In this document: piece by piece, positions 1-11,928 of the stretch | Position numbering within the stretch: position 1 is the first letter of the stretch | Layout: every line of letters starts with the position of its first letter | Source of the DNA: Fusarium oxysporum f. sp. lycopersici 4287 | Lineage: Eukaryota > Ascomycota > Sordariomycetes > Hypocreales > Nectriaceae | DNA: 63,712 nucleotides | Assembly: GCF_000149955.1 (NCBI RefSeq) | Contig: NW_017264845.1 | Coordinates: forward strand, 562,042 to 625,753 | Direction: 5' to 3' | Translations under genes and position numbers: made by a program | The notes under the pieces: generated by a model | What the model was told of the DNA's origin: nothing | Database searches by the model: none | Seen by the model: only the letters and a program-made list of their open reading frames with translations

Positions 1-389
1 ATCGGCGAGTTGGAAGACAGAGAATATGGTTCTAGACTCTGAGGGTAGGTGAGACTTAGAGGCTGCAATCTCCTGATTTCATATAAACAGAGCATCATGA
101 TATGACCGGGTCATCAATAGTCAAACATGAGTCTCGTGATTAAGGTTTTGTGTGGATATGGCCTCACTTCATAATGGCACCAGCAGCCACTGGATCATGG
201 GACTCCAGGCTCGATTCTAGCCGGCCGTATTCCTCAAATTATCTGGCAAATGAGCATAAATTTCATTCATCTCGACTGGGGATTTGTTCAACTCGACCTT
301 TTTCAGTCAACATACCAGATTTCACTACAGTTTAGGTCTGAAATTATTCTCCTACGCTGAGCATTGAATAGCCCCTCCTGAACCCTCTA

Positions 390-827
390 ACGTGGTTGAT
401 AAGCGAGTGAGTCAGACAAGCAAGTGAGTCAGCTTAACCTATACCTTAAAAGCTACTTTTAAAAAGCCTATATAAAATTCAAGCTAACCCTAAAATAGCT
501 AGAATTAAGATATTATATATTTAACTATTTAAAACAGCTTCTTTCTAAATTAAAGAATTGTATTTAATTTATTATATAAGTAAAATGAAAAAAGCCTTAT
601 TTACACTACTTACACTGTGTAAATAAGCTTTTCTATATAAAATAAAATAGCTAAAAATTTAAAAAAAATATTTCTATAAATAAATAGCTACATATTATGT
701 AAAAACAGTTTTTTTAGATTCTTAGCTATTTTATTTAAGGTAGCTAGGCACTATAGGGTAGGCTATTTTTAGCTATACAGTGCGCTGACTCACTCGCTTG
801 TCTGACTCACTCGCTTATCAACCACGT
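390..827. mobile_element. MITE with iterated terminal inverted repeats (pogo-type family)
   Basis: A 438-bp non-coding element flanked by TA on both sides (388-389 and 828-829), as expected for Tc1/mariner/pogo insertion. Both ends start ACGTGGTTGATAAGCG on their respective strands and carry two tandem copies of a motif of the form ataagcgagtgagtcag. The interior is extremely AT-rich and holds an internal hairpin (about 589-606 pairing with 617-632). It has no coding capacity. The ends share ACGT and GATAAGCGA with the autonomous-looking element at 5571-7433 and the MITE at 56837-57262, so the three look like one family. The AT-rich interior with GC-richer ends suggests repeat-induced mutation, but this is inference. 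Confidence 0.85.
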
Positions 828-2259
828 TACTGTTACAAACTCTATCAGAACTTAACGGTACCGTGTGGTCAAGGGATTGCCGGTCGCCGGCTGCATTGCG
901 GATCGGTTTGAGTGTCTAGCCCATCCTCCTGCAAAAGCTGCGAACCATCCCATACGCATTTAAGATTTGTCCTGGCGATTGATCTGACCAATAACCGATG
1001 TCCGCACTGAACTATATAACAATCTTAACCCAATAAAGGGCCTGGAGAGGCCTCCATATGTCGTTGTCCAGGAAGCGGGGGCCGGCGAACCGCATCTCGG
1101 GAGTGTCACAATCTCTACAGCCCACCGCCGACACGTTAATGTTCATCGATGAAGAATGTGGGCGGCCATGTGTGCCAAAATGGCTACCTGTTCAGAGGGA
1201 CACTAAGAAAAAATGACGGGCATTTTCTCCAAAACACGACTCTTATTATAAAACAAACCAATATCCTCGTTGCTTCCAGGATAACCAAGAAAATAATGCT
1301 TTGTATATCTCACGCATCGAAACACAACCCATACAGACCTCACGAATGTAAGAATTCTAGGTCGTTACAGCGAGGATCTTCGTGTCTGGGCGTCATGAAG
1401 GAAACCTGGTAGGAGTGACGGCATTACCTACATATACATAAGCGGCGATCAAAATGTCCCTTTACCAGTGACTAAAACATACTAGCCAGGCACCAACTAT
1501 TATGAGAAGGGCTGAAAAAAAAAAAAAGTAGAATAAGAAGACTTTCGAGGATTATATTGTCACCTTATTGCTGTAAGGATCAGAAGTCGGACTAAAGTGG
1601 GGCTGAGGGGCATTTGATCGAGATTACAGAGAACGAGAAAGAAGTCGACGTTGACAGACGGTGCTTGATGCCCGTACCCACGTGAGTACAGTATAAATCA
1701 TCCCCCTATATCTTCATCTAGCGTGGACTTACTGATGGTTTCTCTTATTAAAATCTCAAAGCAATCTTGAGAGAAACGATTAAAATGAACAAGTGATTAT
1801 TAACACTGTAGAAGCGGTACATAGGTGCTTATTAACACAAATCAATGTCAGATCAACAATTAGGGGAGTTGATGGTATTGCTGGAGTCTAGACCATTCTT
1901 CTCATCTTTTTCAAAGTTTATTGTACCGTATCAAATCTACGTAGTATTCGACCCCCTTCTCAAAGGGGCACCAGATGACCCTCCAAGACTGTGCACCACC
2001 ACCCTACCTGAGTCCGATTTATCAGAATGGTGGGAAGGATAGCTCAGCCAACTTGTAGGGCCCATGGCTGAAGGAAAGGGTGAATTAAACGGCGGGGCCC
2101 GACGGCCGCAGGGGTGATGGATTTCGCATAAGAAATATGACAAGCAACCCATCAACATCGTCCGTCGAACAGCAATACTACAATGCTCAAGTTCCTTTTT
2201 AATTTTATCGTCCGGCTTACGCATATCGCTTGCGTAAACTATTTACAACCAGTTCCTTC
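828..2259. other. intergenic, no supported gene
   Basis: Only short frames without recognisable domains are present. The 3' part is the upstream region of the bHLH gene. A run of about 13 A lies near 1515. I see nothing else to annotate. Confidence 0.5.
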
Positions 2260-3252
2260 ATGGCCACCTACGGTTATGCGACTGATCTTGGTGGGCTTTA
2301 CTGGAATAAGGAAGACAGCCCAGTCGAGGTGCGTAGAGGAGGCTACCAACCCGGTTCCACCTCTAGATGACGTTCAATTTGCTTCCATTCTGGCCCGTCT
2401 GTTATTGAGACCGAAACATTATTTTGATCTCATAACATCTAACATTCCTCGTATCGGTCATCGCTAACAACCCGCAGCCGTCTTTTGACTCTTCCCTCAA
2501 CCAATTCAATCAAGGTAGGAAGCCTCCCAACGTTATAATGTCTTATTTGACGCTCATACAGCTTAGAAACCCTTTTAGTCGACACTCTATGTGGAACCAA
2601 GGCATACGATCTTTCAACAGCTTACACTGATCCAGCATTTGCATCATGTCAAGTCTTGACGACTTCGTCCTCTGTTGAACCGTGCACATCAGACTTTGCC
2701 TTCTCTTATGTCGGCTCATCTGTAGGTATTGACGAAATCGTCGTTCAGTCGGGTTATACGGCAGCATCCGAGAGTATGGAAGGAAATTCCACCGGTGCCA
2801 CGTCTGACACAGATGAGAAGACAATCTCGGCCCACTTACCCCAGGAAAATAGCATCAGGGACAAATCCGACGACAACCGCCAAAACAGCGAGGGGTCCCC
2901 AAACCCGCGCGCAGAGGTCAAATTACGTTCAGCATCCCGCAAGCCAAAGAGAACTCGAAAGAAGCCAGCTATTGACCCAAACACCCAGCAAGCTCGAGAG
3001 TGCCACAACAACATCGAGAAACAGTATCGGACACGTTTGAAGCTGCGCTTCGAAAAGTTACTCACGGTACTGCAAGCCTTACGGCGGGAAGACGAGAGCC
3101 CAGGGGAAACAAAGTCTTTGGAAATGAACTATTGCTTCAGCAGAGGCGATGTTTTAGATGCTGCGAGGCAGCGCATTTTGGGCCTAGAGGAAGAAAACAA
3201 ACGGCTTTCATGCAAAATCGAAGAGCTCGGCCAGGATTTGATGGTTGGTTAG
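2260..3252 (+). CDS. bHLH transcription factor (SREBP-like basic region)
   Basis: Gene model join(2260..2328, 2478..2514, 2621..3252), 245 aa. The exon phases agree, and the introns are 149 and 106 bp with GT-AG borders; intron 1 has a GCTAAC branch site just before its acceptor. Residues about 160-225 form a basic helix-loop-helix: a basic stretch with HNNIEKQYRTRLK, helix 1, a charged loop, then helix 2 (DVLDAARQRILGLEEENKRL) running into a short leucine-rich coil. The tyrosine in the basic region is typical of SREBP-class bHLH proteins. There is no membrane segment, so it is a soluble nuclear factor rather than a membrane-tethered SREBP. The region before the domain is Ser/Thr-rich and looks disordered. 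The N-terminal exons are my inference from splice signals; the domain itself is clear. Confidence 0.8.
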
Positions 3253-4120
3253 GAAAAGTCAAGTCCTGATAAAAGCCGCCCTGACCGGAGATTGCGTGGT
3301 CGGTGATTTATAGCTCATGTGTGCACTAGACTCGATAATTAATTTGATAAGGGTTGAAGGATAACACTTACTGGGGTTTGTATAGGAGGGTTAATTGACG
3401 CAGCTTTGTAAGCCAGCTGAAACGAAAGAATGCCCTTTGTAGTTTGTGTCCCGTAGATAAACAGCAAGTAGACGTAGGGAAGGCAGGACCGGTTGCTTGT
3501 GACATGAATTTAGGGTCAGTTGATATAACATCAGGGTTAAGCTAAAGCACGAGCTTCCGTGTAGGACAGGAGGTGCACACACCTAAGGAAAGTGCTGATC
3601 TATAATGGCAAGGGCACAAGAATGAGCAAGTTGATCACCGGAGCCCAATAAGACCAGTGAGCAACTATGGCATGGCATTTACTATACTTACAGTTGTATC
3701 ATGCTTAAATAAAAAGTTCGACTTGCATCACCACCAGACCCCGACACTTGACTGCCTTTGTGCTAGCGTGCCGTCTGTATGGTAGTCAAGTCTAAGTTGT
3801 CAGGGTCCAGATCTAGAACCTATGAATCGGAAGATTAAATGCGAAACCAATTAAGGCAAGGAAGGATTTACCATGGAACAAGCCGTAGTGAGAAAAGACT
3901 AGCCTAGGTATGATCAAGAAGTTGCATTTGTGGGCATAAACCTTTTATCTAACGAACCAACCCTGCAACTTCACCACTTCGTGATCATGGCACGTTCTCT
4001 TTTGGGTCCGGATTAACACTTGGCTCACTATTTACGGTACGAGAGGAACCAGGATATTCACACCGTCTATGCATGGATGCTGCCGTCGCAATATGGACAA
4101 TGAGTATGTATAATACAAGC
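3253..4120. other. intergenic, nothing recognised
   Basis: This convergent intergenic region between the bHLH and RING-H2 genes has only short, unsupported frames and no repeat structure that I could see. Confidence 0.5.
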
Positions 4121-4824
4121 CTACACATGCCCTAATGTAGAAGCATCATCTGCCCGTTGATCTGATACATGCGCTTGGCTTGGCCCCTGCAGCACAGGCT
4201 TGGATGATGTAAAATTAACTGCGCATATGGGGCATGTATCATGTTTCGCAAGGTACCACGTAGCAATACAATTTGAGTGGAAAGTATGCTCACACGCCAG
4301 GTGACGAACCATATCAGTATCCTGAATACCCTCTATGCATATCACACTAAACAGGGAGGTGAGTGATCAGTCAAGTACTTCTTACAATAAATAAGGAAAG
4401 AGGACGTACCACGTCATGTCCGAACTCAGCATCGCCCAAGAGACGTGCGCTCCGTCTGTAAGCTCCCGTCTTATGTCTTTGCTTGTCTTTTGGGGAGCAA
4501 TAGCATCTAGATGAGGCAAATCTCTATCTTCAATGCTGGTGGATTCTGTTGATGCAGATCTCTGGGAGCTGCTAGACCCTTCTGCGCCTGCAATCCTGCC
4601 ATATCTCACCAACCCATATAATCTATATTGCTATTAGGCGACTGAATAAGTAAGAGTTTCGAATAGTTTAGAAATATATACCTCGGAATACACATGAGAA
4701 ATAAAACCACCACAAGTAAAAGTGGCATTGCCATGACTGGGAGCCATCCCAGTAGTGTATGTTTTGAATCTCGGTTATCAGAGTTCGGAGTGGTAACGGG
4801 AAAGGTATTGCTTATCGCAGGCAT
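4121..4824 (-). CDS. membrane-anchored RING-H2 protein, probable E3 ubiquitin ligase
   Basis: Gene model complement(join(4121..4346, 4410..4622, 4682..4824)), 193 aa, with introns of 63 and 59 bp. Residues about 25-47 form one strongly hydrophobic helix (a LLLVVVLFLM core). A Ser-rich linker follows, and the C-terminus carries a RING-H2 finger with all eight zinc ligands: C119, C122, C136, H138, H141, C144, C156, C159. The first Cys is created by the exon 2/3 junction, which supports the splice model. One N-terminal membrane helix plus a C-terminal C3H2C3 RING resembles ATL-type and other small fungal membrane E3 ligases that pair with an E2 at the endomembrane. No PA domain is present. The substrate is unknown. 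Confidence 0.8.
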
Positions 4825-5570
4825 GGCTTCTACGTGTAGGGCGAATCAAAAGAGTCTGTGCCTTCCAAGTAAAGGCACAAAGGCAGCCGACAGAGTTTAT
4901 GTGCTTGGAATAATTTCCAACATGGCAGGTCCTGTATAGCCTGGCCTTACATTTTTAGTTTGGGTTAAGAGCGTCATGTCCCTCTTGGCTGGATCCGCCC
5001 TATGATCTGATGGACATGGTCGCCACGTCATCCTCAAAAATTAGTCAAAAAGACTATCTCTTTGAGCGGCACAAGACTGCAACAGGTCAATCGACCCACT
5101 TCACCCCACGTATCTTTGTAACTGGTCTACTTCTATCATAGTTTACCCTATTTATTTAGCTACTTTAATTGGCTAATGACTTTCCTTTGTTACTCTCATT
5201 GGCTATTGGTCTTCTATATACAAGCTGATTTGCTTACTCTGATTGGCCTGATACCCTTGTCGTGACCGCATGCCAGTATTGTGCCGCTCAAAGAGATAGT
5301 GTTGAATGCCCGGCCCCGAGTAGATCCCGTGCCCAAGCCTACTCCAATGGCTGGTATGTGAAAGAAACCTGCCTTTTTCGTTTGGATGGATACAAGCTAA
5401 CCAGGCTTTCGCCATTTGGTCAGCCAGTGATATCAAGAAGATGCGCCCAAAGATGCATAATCACTGTCTTTGACAAGATCAAGGGCTCATTAGGCTGACA
5501 GTAGTAACGTACTGGTTTGAAGGACAATGCGTCAATAGAATCTACAAAGAAAAAGAAAAAGAACTATATA
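4825..5570. other. intergenic, nothing recognised
   Basis: This stretch lies between the RING-H2 gene start and the pogo element. It contains the RING gene's upstream region and no supportable coding sequence. Confidence 0.5.
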
Positions 5571-7433
5571 ACGTACGTGATAAGCGAATGTCGCAGATAA
5601 GCGAATGTCGCACTGAGCTGCATGCTCATAACTTCCTACCCCGTAAAATCACACAGGGCCCTCGAAATCAGCTCTAATCCATTGGCAGCCTATTCTTAAG
5701 ACAATGCTACTTCTATTTGACATCTTCGTGCGTTATGTCCTGTCCTGCCGCACACGCCACATCGCCGTTCCTTCGTTTCCGGCCCACGCTTCCGACCACC
5801 ATTTCGACGACCTTCTCCTTCCAACTGCATATTTACCTCTTGCTGACTGTGCAAATCTTGCCCTTCACCTAGAGTTAGACTCCCTCCGTCTCGCAAACGT
5901 TTCTTTTTCCTCCGTCGACGTCGGCTAAGTATCTCATTCTCCTGCCGAAGGATCTGGTTTTCGGACCTCAGCAAAGCGATCTGATGCATGATTCCTTGCG
6001 TCCCCTTTGCAAACTGGTCCACAGCATGCATAATCGAAGTCGGTGAGCTTCCTTGGTGCCGAGAGATTCGGTTCTTGATGAATTCGGATTGCGAGCTCGC
6101 CTCTGTCGGATTGTGTGGCGTCTGAGAGACCCAAGGTGCCGGTAGCTCGTCGACCCCTTGAACCGGTGTCGGCGTACGCAGCTTCACATCCAGTCGAGAA
6201 ATTACACTTTCAGGGTCTAGAGGCACAAGGCCTGCTCCTCGAAAACCCCCCCGGATGTTTTTTTCCGTCATCGACTCTTGGAATGCAGCTAAAAATGCCG
6301 GAAAGAAATCCTCCTTGGAGATGTGCGTTGTACCCGCCTGCATTTTCTTCTCAATTTGCCGCCCGTATGCTTGCTTGAGCGGGCCAAAAACACCCGACAT
6401 CCAGAGGCTGAAGGATATGAGATGAATGAGAAGGCATACAGAGAGTAATAATCTTATTTTCTTTGCAGTAGAGCTCGAAGTCGACTGAGAGGTGACTTTT
6501 GTGGCCATCCAGGATTAGGAGGCGATATTCACCAGTCATGCGAGGTTTGGTGTGTTTATCGAAATGCCGAACCCATTCCAGACCTCTCTCGTTCGTCGTC
6601 CAGCCATTTTCGGTCGTGGAAAGAACCCAGTCGTGCGGTAGAGGGCTATCTTCGTACCATGTCGAGAGGTGATATTGACCCGCAACAATGATGAACGGTG
6701 GCGCGCACCAACCCTCAGAACTGACGCCCTGGATCACCGTAACCCATTCCCGGCTTCCAGGCTGAGCCAATTTAGCGTTGGAACGTCGTTCCACACTTGT
6801 AACGACCAAGCCTGTTGAAATAACGCCCATCATAAAGCCAGTCTCGTCAAAGTTGTAGATATCCGACGCCACGATGCCGTATTTGATGATTGTGTTCTCC
6901 ACGAGCGTGAACCAAGCTTGGATGACCTCCGGATCTTCGCATTGGGCTCTTTTGTAATCATATCTGCGAAAATGACGCGTCTTTAGCTCTGGTTGTCGTC
7001 TGACGAAGTTGGAAGCCCAGCGCTTGCCGACGGGGGACGCGTCGCGGTCAGCGAGTAGTTTATTGGCCATATCTTCCACATCGCGAAGGCGGGGAGGAAA
7101 TGCTCGCGCATCCAGGTCCAGAACGTACTGGACAATAGTAGATTCCTCCAGATTCGTAAGCTTTCTCGAATTGGCCGTAATATCGCGCCTCGGCTGCATG
7201 CCGCGCTGGCGACGCTGAAGTTTCCTGGGATCCACGGAGTAGATTTTAGCAGCGGCTCGGGCACTTAGGTTTGGGTCACGCTGCATAGCCTCAAGGGCCA
7301 AGATGATGTAATTTTCATCGTTTTTCTGGGACATCCTATTTTATGAAGAAAAATGATGTTGACATGAGATTGTCGCGCGGGCATCTCGGCGTGCGACATT
7401 CGCTTATCTGCGACATTCGCTTATCACGTACGT
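5571..7433 (-). mobile_element. complete pogo/Fot-type DNA transposon
   Basis: A 1863-bp element with TA on each side (5569-5570, 7434-7435). The inverted ends are at least 43 bp and appear identical. Each begins ACGTACGT and then carries two head-to-tail copies of gataagcgaatgtcgca. It encodes one DDE transposase on the minus strand. The structure is complete, but the transposase has a single-base frameshift, so this copy is probably not autonomous as assembled. The identical ends imply a young insertion. MITEs at 390-827 and 56837-57262 share the end motif. Confidence 0.92.
5696..7334 (-). pseudogene. pogo/Fot-type transposase, one frameshift
   Basis: Starting at 7334, the protein has an N-terminal Psq-type helix-turn-helix, then a CENP-B/Tc5-type DNA-binding domain (RWASNFVRRQPEL region), then a DDE_1 catalytic domain with NFDETGF, LILDGHKSH and ILQPLDVG supplying the three acidic residues. 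Reading breaks at about 6384-6388, where one extra T in a T5 run (minus strand) shifts the frame. The remainder (6388 down to 5696) continues the same protein: a coiled coil rich in Leu/Arg, a basic patch, and a C-terminal CCHC knuckle (CGVCGRTGHNARRC) common in fungal members. The break could be a true mutation or a homopolymer sequencing error; no other damage is visible. Confidence 0.9.
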
Positions 7434-7846
7434 TAAGTAAAGTTATTCCAGTTGAAGGAATTGAGTTGCTGTAGGGTGGGGTGTCCACAGACTTTTAGAG
7501 CATAATTTTACCTCTGCATGCGCGCTTTGTCTATGGTTAAGCACGTTCATTCTTTACAAAGCGGTCCCTGTCCTAGATTTCAATACTCTTTGAGCCCATG
7601 TGTTAACACGCTTCAACTTGTCGGTTCGCTAGGACAGAGCGAGGGTGACACGGCCGGTGACAGCGCCAAACGGGGACCGCTAGACTCAAGCGGGCAGCTC
7701 AGTGCTCCCACAGAGATATACAGTACGATGCCCTGGTGGTTTGGAACTGGCACCGCAGCAGGTACGCTCGAAATGGCGAGCTGGACAGGCAAGGGAGGAA
7801 AGGCAGTTGTCATTTCAAGTCGTAAAATACCCATTGTTTCAAAGCT
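7434..7846. other. intergenic between transposon and Reg1-like gene
   Basis: This 413-bp stretch is the 3' flank of the Reg1-like gene. I see no gene or repeat in it. Confidence 0.5.
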
Positions 7847-9368
7847 TCATCTCCAGTCACTATTCCAAATAACATAGGCCATGTCCCTGGCTGTATTAAC
7901 AATATCAATAATGCGACAAAACACCCCTTTGTTTGGAGATGTGACCGCCTCCTCATAGGGCATAAATATGCCAGACGGTGTGCGACGCATGCCAGCTGGC
8001 TCGGCGGTCAAGCTGTCTGTAAAAGTAAAGTGGTGCGGATCATGTTCTTCAAAACTCCCAGAGCTGTACCATGCTGAGTCTGTATCGGCGTCCATTAAAT
8101 CCTGAGAGAACCTACCCAGCGCTTTAGGTAGACGTGCTGTCTCTTGTGGTGAGAATGGCGAAACGGGATGGCTGTGTAAGGCGCTAGAGGTATGGTGTGT
8201 GGCCGTTCCTGGGACTTCTAGTATATGTTCTCGATCTTTTAGTGTCGTTGATGGAAGCATAGCGATCGTTATTCCATCAGAGAGTAATAAGTTGCCCTCC
8301 TTCGCCGGCTTTCGTGGCCTGTCCAGCTTCATAATGATTCCGTCTTCGGAATGGGTGTCGGTACTGATATCGCCGTCGTCGTCGTCGCCCTTAACCTCGA
8401 CGGCGATACATTGCTCGACTTTATAATTGAAGTGGATGTGTTTTCGCTCAACACCTGGCGATGAAATCCTAGTGGATGCTGACGATGGTAGCATACTAGA
8501 GGTATCACGGCTCATTGGCGTCGAAGGGAAGGGGAACACGGCGTGATCCGTCGTCGCTGCACGATCAAAGGAAAGATCTTTTAATCGCCAACTGCCTTTC
8601 TGCCTCGCTTGGGCCACTGGTGTTGCCTGCTGGAGTAAGGGTGACATTGACAATGGCCTCTGTAGCACGATATCTGATACGCTACTTTTCTTAAGGATAG
8701 GCTTCCGGTTAATGTTTACTAGTGAGTTGGGCCGGAACAACGAGGTACCGGAAGGCCCAGTCTGTGTGCAGTAGATCTTGCTAGCACCTGGCTGAAGGGG
8801 CCCATATAGCCAACTCACATCATTATCTTTCAGCCTGCACGAAGTTAGCTTGATATTCGTGCCTAATTCCACCATGTCCCTACCAATTGAGCATTTTGGG
8901 AGATACAGTCTTCAATTTGTTTTTACATTTTGTCCATGTTCTCCAGCATGCATTCTCCAAACGGGCGCTATTAGGGAGCTCTCCTCGGCGGCTGGTAATA
9001 TATTTCCATGATGACCAGATGTCTTCCTCCTTCCAGTCATGAGCAAGGTAGTCGACATTCATCCACGGCTGGGCGCTGATAGCAGTGTCATCGTCAGCGC
9101 GCTCGTGGAACTCTCCTAATACTGGAGAACCCCCCATTGACATATCAGCCGGGTTATCATTGTCGACAGGCAAGGCGTTGTACGAGTCGCCCGCCTTGAG
9201 ATTCAGACGGTGTTCCAGGCCATCGTCCCGTGCCACCAAGAACCTGTCTTTCAGCAATTGGAGCAGCCAAGCGTGCTCTGCTGACGGTTCGACCAGGTAG
9301 GTTTCTTCATCGTAATCAAATAGGGTGGAAATATCCCTAGCGGATGCTGGGGAGCAGGACAAATCCAT
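7847..9368 (-). CDS. Reg1/Hex2-like regulatory subunit of protein phosphatase 1
   Basis: Gene model complement(join(7847..8834, 8884..9368)) with a 49-bp intron, 490 aa. Residues about 115-175 match the fungal DUF1752 region (ARLENACWRTWTKCKNKL, then the DVSWLYGPL block, rebuilt across the splice). A KHIHFN motif at 293-298 followed by VEQCIAVEV matches the PP1(Glc7)-binding segment of Reg1 proteins. The last about 30 residues (IDIVNTARDMAYVIWNSDWR) match the conserved C-terminus. By homology it would target PP1 to the Snf1 kinase pathway in glucose repression. An acidic DDDDGD patch follows the PP1 motif. I recall family members being longer, so this may be a compact paralogue; that comparison is from memory. 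Confidence 0.82.
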
Positions 9369-10574
9369 TGATTCGCCGTGGATAGGAGGGGAGGAGGTCT
9401 AGATATATCCAGGCTACTCAATTTCAGGTGTAATTGAAAGGTCCGGTTTCATGAGTTGGAATTCGCCCTGGCCTCGAGGGTGGCTATGGTGTGTGCGGCC
9501 GTTGGCGAGAAAGGGAAGGTTGAGATCCCAACAGCCTGAGCGTGGCGTTGTGTCAATAATGGCCAATGGCAATCGACATTGAAAAAAGAGAGGAGTAGCT
9601 ACGTCGTAAAAGCGATAGAGTGACATCATAAATGGCACTTTCTGAAAGGTATCCTTTTATAGTGAAAAGCCCCTCTTCAACTTGGCAATCAGTCATATTC
9701 ACATGCCAACGACTGCCGGATATCATGGATACTGCTGGCAAACACATCCTGCGGTACCGTTGCAGACCGGTCGGAGAGTTTCGAGCCGCCTCGCCATGGC
9801 CTCTAAACCGTACTCGGTATAGCACATCAGAGACGCATCGCTTGCCTAATCGACAGCTGTAGCTTGACTTAAAATGCCTTCTCTTCACTTAGTGAGAGCA
9901 GTATACAGTGTCCAGGCGCAGGATTTGGCGGGGAAGCGGAGAATGACGATGACGCCAAAAGAATTTATTACGCCAGTAAAAGTGGAAAATCTTGGCGACG
10001 CTCGAATGTTTAGGTTCCGCCGTCACACTTCCGTGGGTTGTACTGCTGCTCAGATGTTGTCGCTGTCACTGGTGGACGCGTGGTGTTCGTGGCGTGCTCC
10101 GTCGACTCAAAACAACGCGGGTTGAAGCCCATTGAGTTCTTTTGTGGCTGCTGGTCCCAAACATCTCATTCTCACTATTTATTAACTGCAATACGACGGT
10201 TCGCCTGGGCTGGGATTCAACATATAGAAAACGCACTTATGATGTCGGTGACACAGGGTTCATACGCAGTGACCACCAATCAAAACAGATTTCATCAAGA
10301 AACGCACAACTAGCTTAGGTAGACTTTGAATTATCCACGGCGCGATCTTCTGCGCCATGTCACCTCTGACTGAAGCCGACAAATTGACGATCCACAGTGT
10401 CTGCGGAGCCTCAAGAGCTACCGGCAAGAGCACCCACCGATCATCAACTACCACATAGCAGACGTCCGACGCTCTCCATGGCTCTAACACAGAGTTTACG
10501 TGGCGTTAGGAGATCGAGTGAAAATATGATGCAGATGGCTGTGAGGACCTGGCGCTAGTTCTTGTGACGAGCAT
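9369..10574. other. intergenic, upstream of the Reg1-like gene
   Basis: This is the probable promoter and leader region of the Reg1-like gene, followed by unassigned sequence. There are only short overlapping frames on both strands with no domain. Confidence 0.5.
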
Positions 10575-10776
10575 ATGTGTCAGATATTAAGGTGAATTGT
10601 GTATATTTCTTGATCCTTTCGCAATCGAAGGACCATTGAGACCTTATATCTTTGACTGGTTCCTTCTAGGACTTGAGTCCTAGAAAGTCCTAGGTGAAAG
10701 TCCTACGATCTAAGTTTAGGGCGTCAAACTTTAATCCTGAACCTTAATCCTGAAGTTGAGGGTGAACCCTCCAACA
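10575..10776 (-). repeat. Copia-type LTR end beside an assembly gap
   Basis: The sequence is alignable by eye with the reverse complement of 35560-35788: shared blocks include tcgaaggacc, the ccttatatct region, repeated cctag motifs and gaagttgaggg. It ends in ccaaca, the terminal motif also seen in the LTR at 57922-58120. The orientation implies the element body continues rightwards into the N run. The left boundary is approximate. Confidence 0.6.
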
Positions 10777-10787
10777 TTCAACAATAT

Positions 10788-11694
10788 NNNNNNNNNNNNN
10801 NNNNNNNNNNNNNNNNNNNNNNNNNNNNNNNNNNNNNNNNNNNNNNNNNNNNNNNNNNNNNNNNNNNNNNNNNNNNNNNNNNNNNNNNNNNNNNNNNNNN
10901 NNNNNNNNNNNNNNNNNNNNNNNNNNNNNNNNNNNNNNNNNNNNNNNNNNNNNNNNNNNNNNNNNNNNNNNNNNNNNNNNNNNNNNNNNNNNNNNNNNNN
11001 NNNNNNNNNNNNNNNNNNNNNNNNNNNNNNNNNNNNNNNNNNNNNNNNNNNNNNNNNNNNNNNNNNNNNNNNNNNNNNNNNNNNNNNNNNNNNNNNNNNN
11101 NNNNNNNNNNNNNNNNNNNNNNNNNNNNNNNNNNNNNNNNNNNNNNNNNNNNNNNNNNNNNNNNNNNNNNNNNNNNNNNNNNNNNNNNNNNNNNNNNNNN
11201 NNNNNNNNNNNNNNNNNNNNNNNNNNNNNNNNNNNNNNNNNNNNNNNNNNNNNNNNNNNNNNNNNNNNNNNNNNNNNNNNNNNNNNNNNNNNNNNNNNNN
11301 NNNNNNNNNNNNNNNNNNNNNNNNNNNNNNNNNNNNNNNNNNNNNNNNNNNNNNNNNNNNNNNNNNNNNNNNNNNNNNNNNNNNNNNNNNNNNNNNNNNN
11401 NNNNNNNNNNNNNNNNNNNNNNNNNNNNNNNNNNNNNNNNNNNNNNNNNNNNNNNNNNNNNNNNNNNNNNNNNNNNNNNNNNNNNNNNNNNNNNNNNNNN
11501 NNNNNNNNNNNNNNNNNNNNNNNNNNNNNNNNNNNNNNNNNNNNNNNNNNNNNNNNNNNNNNNNNNNNNNNNNNNNNNNNNNNNNNNNNNNNNNNNNNNN
11601 NNNNNNNNNNNNNNNNNNNNNNNNNNNNNNNNNNNNNNNNNNNNNNNNNNNNNNNNNNNNNNNNNNNNNNNNNNNNNNNNNNNNNNNNNNNNNN
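10788..11694. other. assembly gap (907 N)
   Basis: The sequence is unknown here. Because an LTR end abuts the gap, it probably hides a Copia-family copy that did not assemble. Frames spanning it are meaningless. Confidence 0.95.
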
Positions 11695-11928
11695 CATGTC
11701 GTTTGGCCCGCCTACTTGGGCAACTCTACTTGAATTCGCTCTTTTGCCATATCCAGGATGTCAACCTCGGCCTTTGAAGACCTCTCATCGCAGCTTATTA
11801 ACGGTGCCGGTATTTACAATCCACGGACCTAGATCACTTTATATGATCTTCTTATAGTCCTGTTCTTCACTGCTGGGAGAGCTTGCCTTTTGTTCTCACC
11901 CAGAAGTTATCGCCACCACACCGTACTG

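Noticed and set aside
2183..2467. Plus-strand 94-codon frame overlapping the bHLH gene's first exon
   Set aside because: It is a different frame from the spliced bHLH model, which explains the region better.
10744..11733. Open frames spanning the N run on both strands
   Set aside because: They exist only because N codons cannot contain a stop; no residue information.
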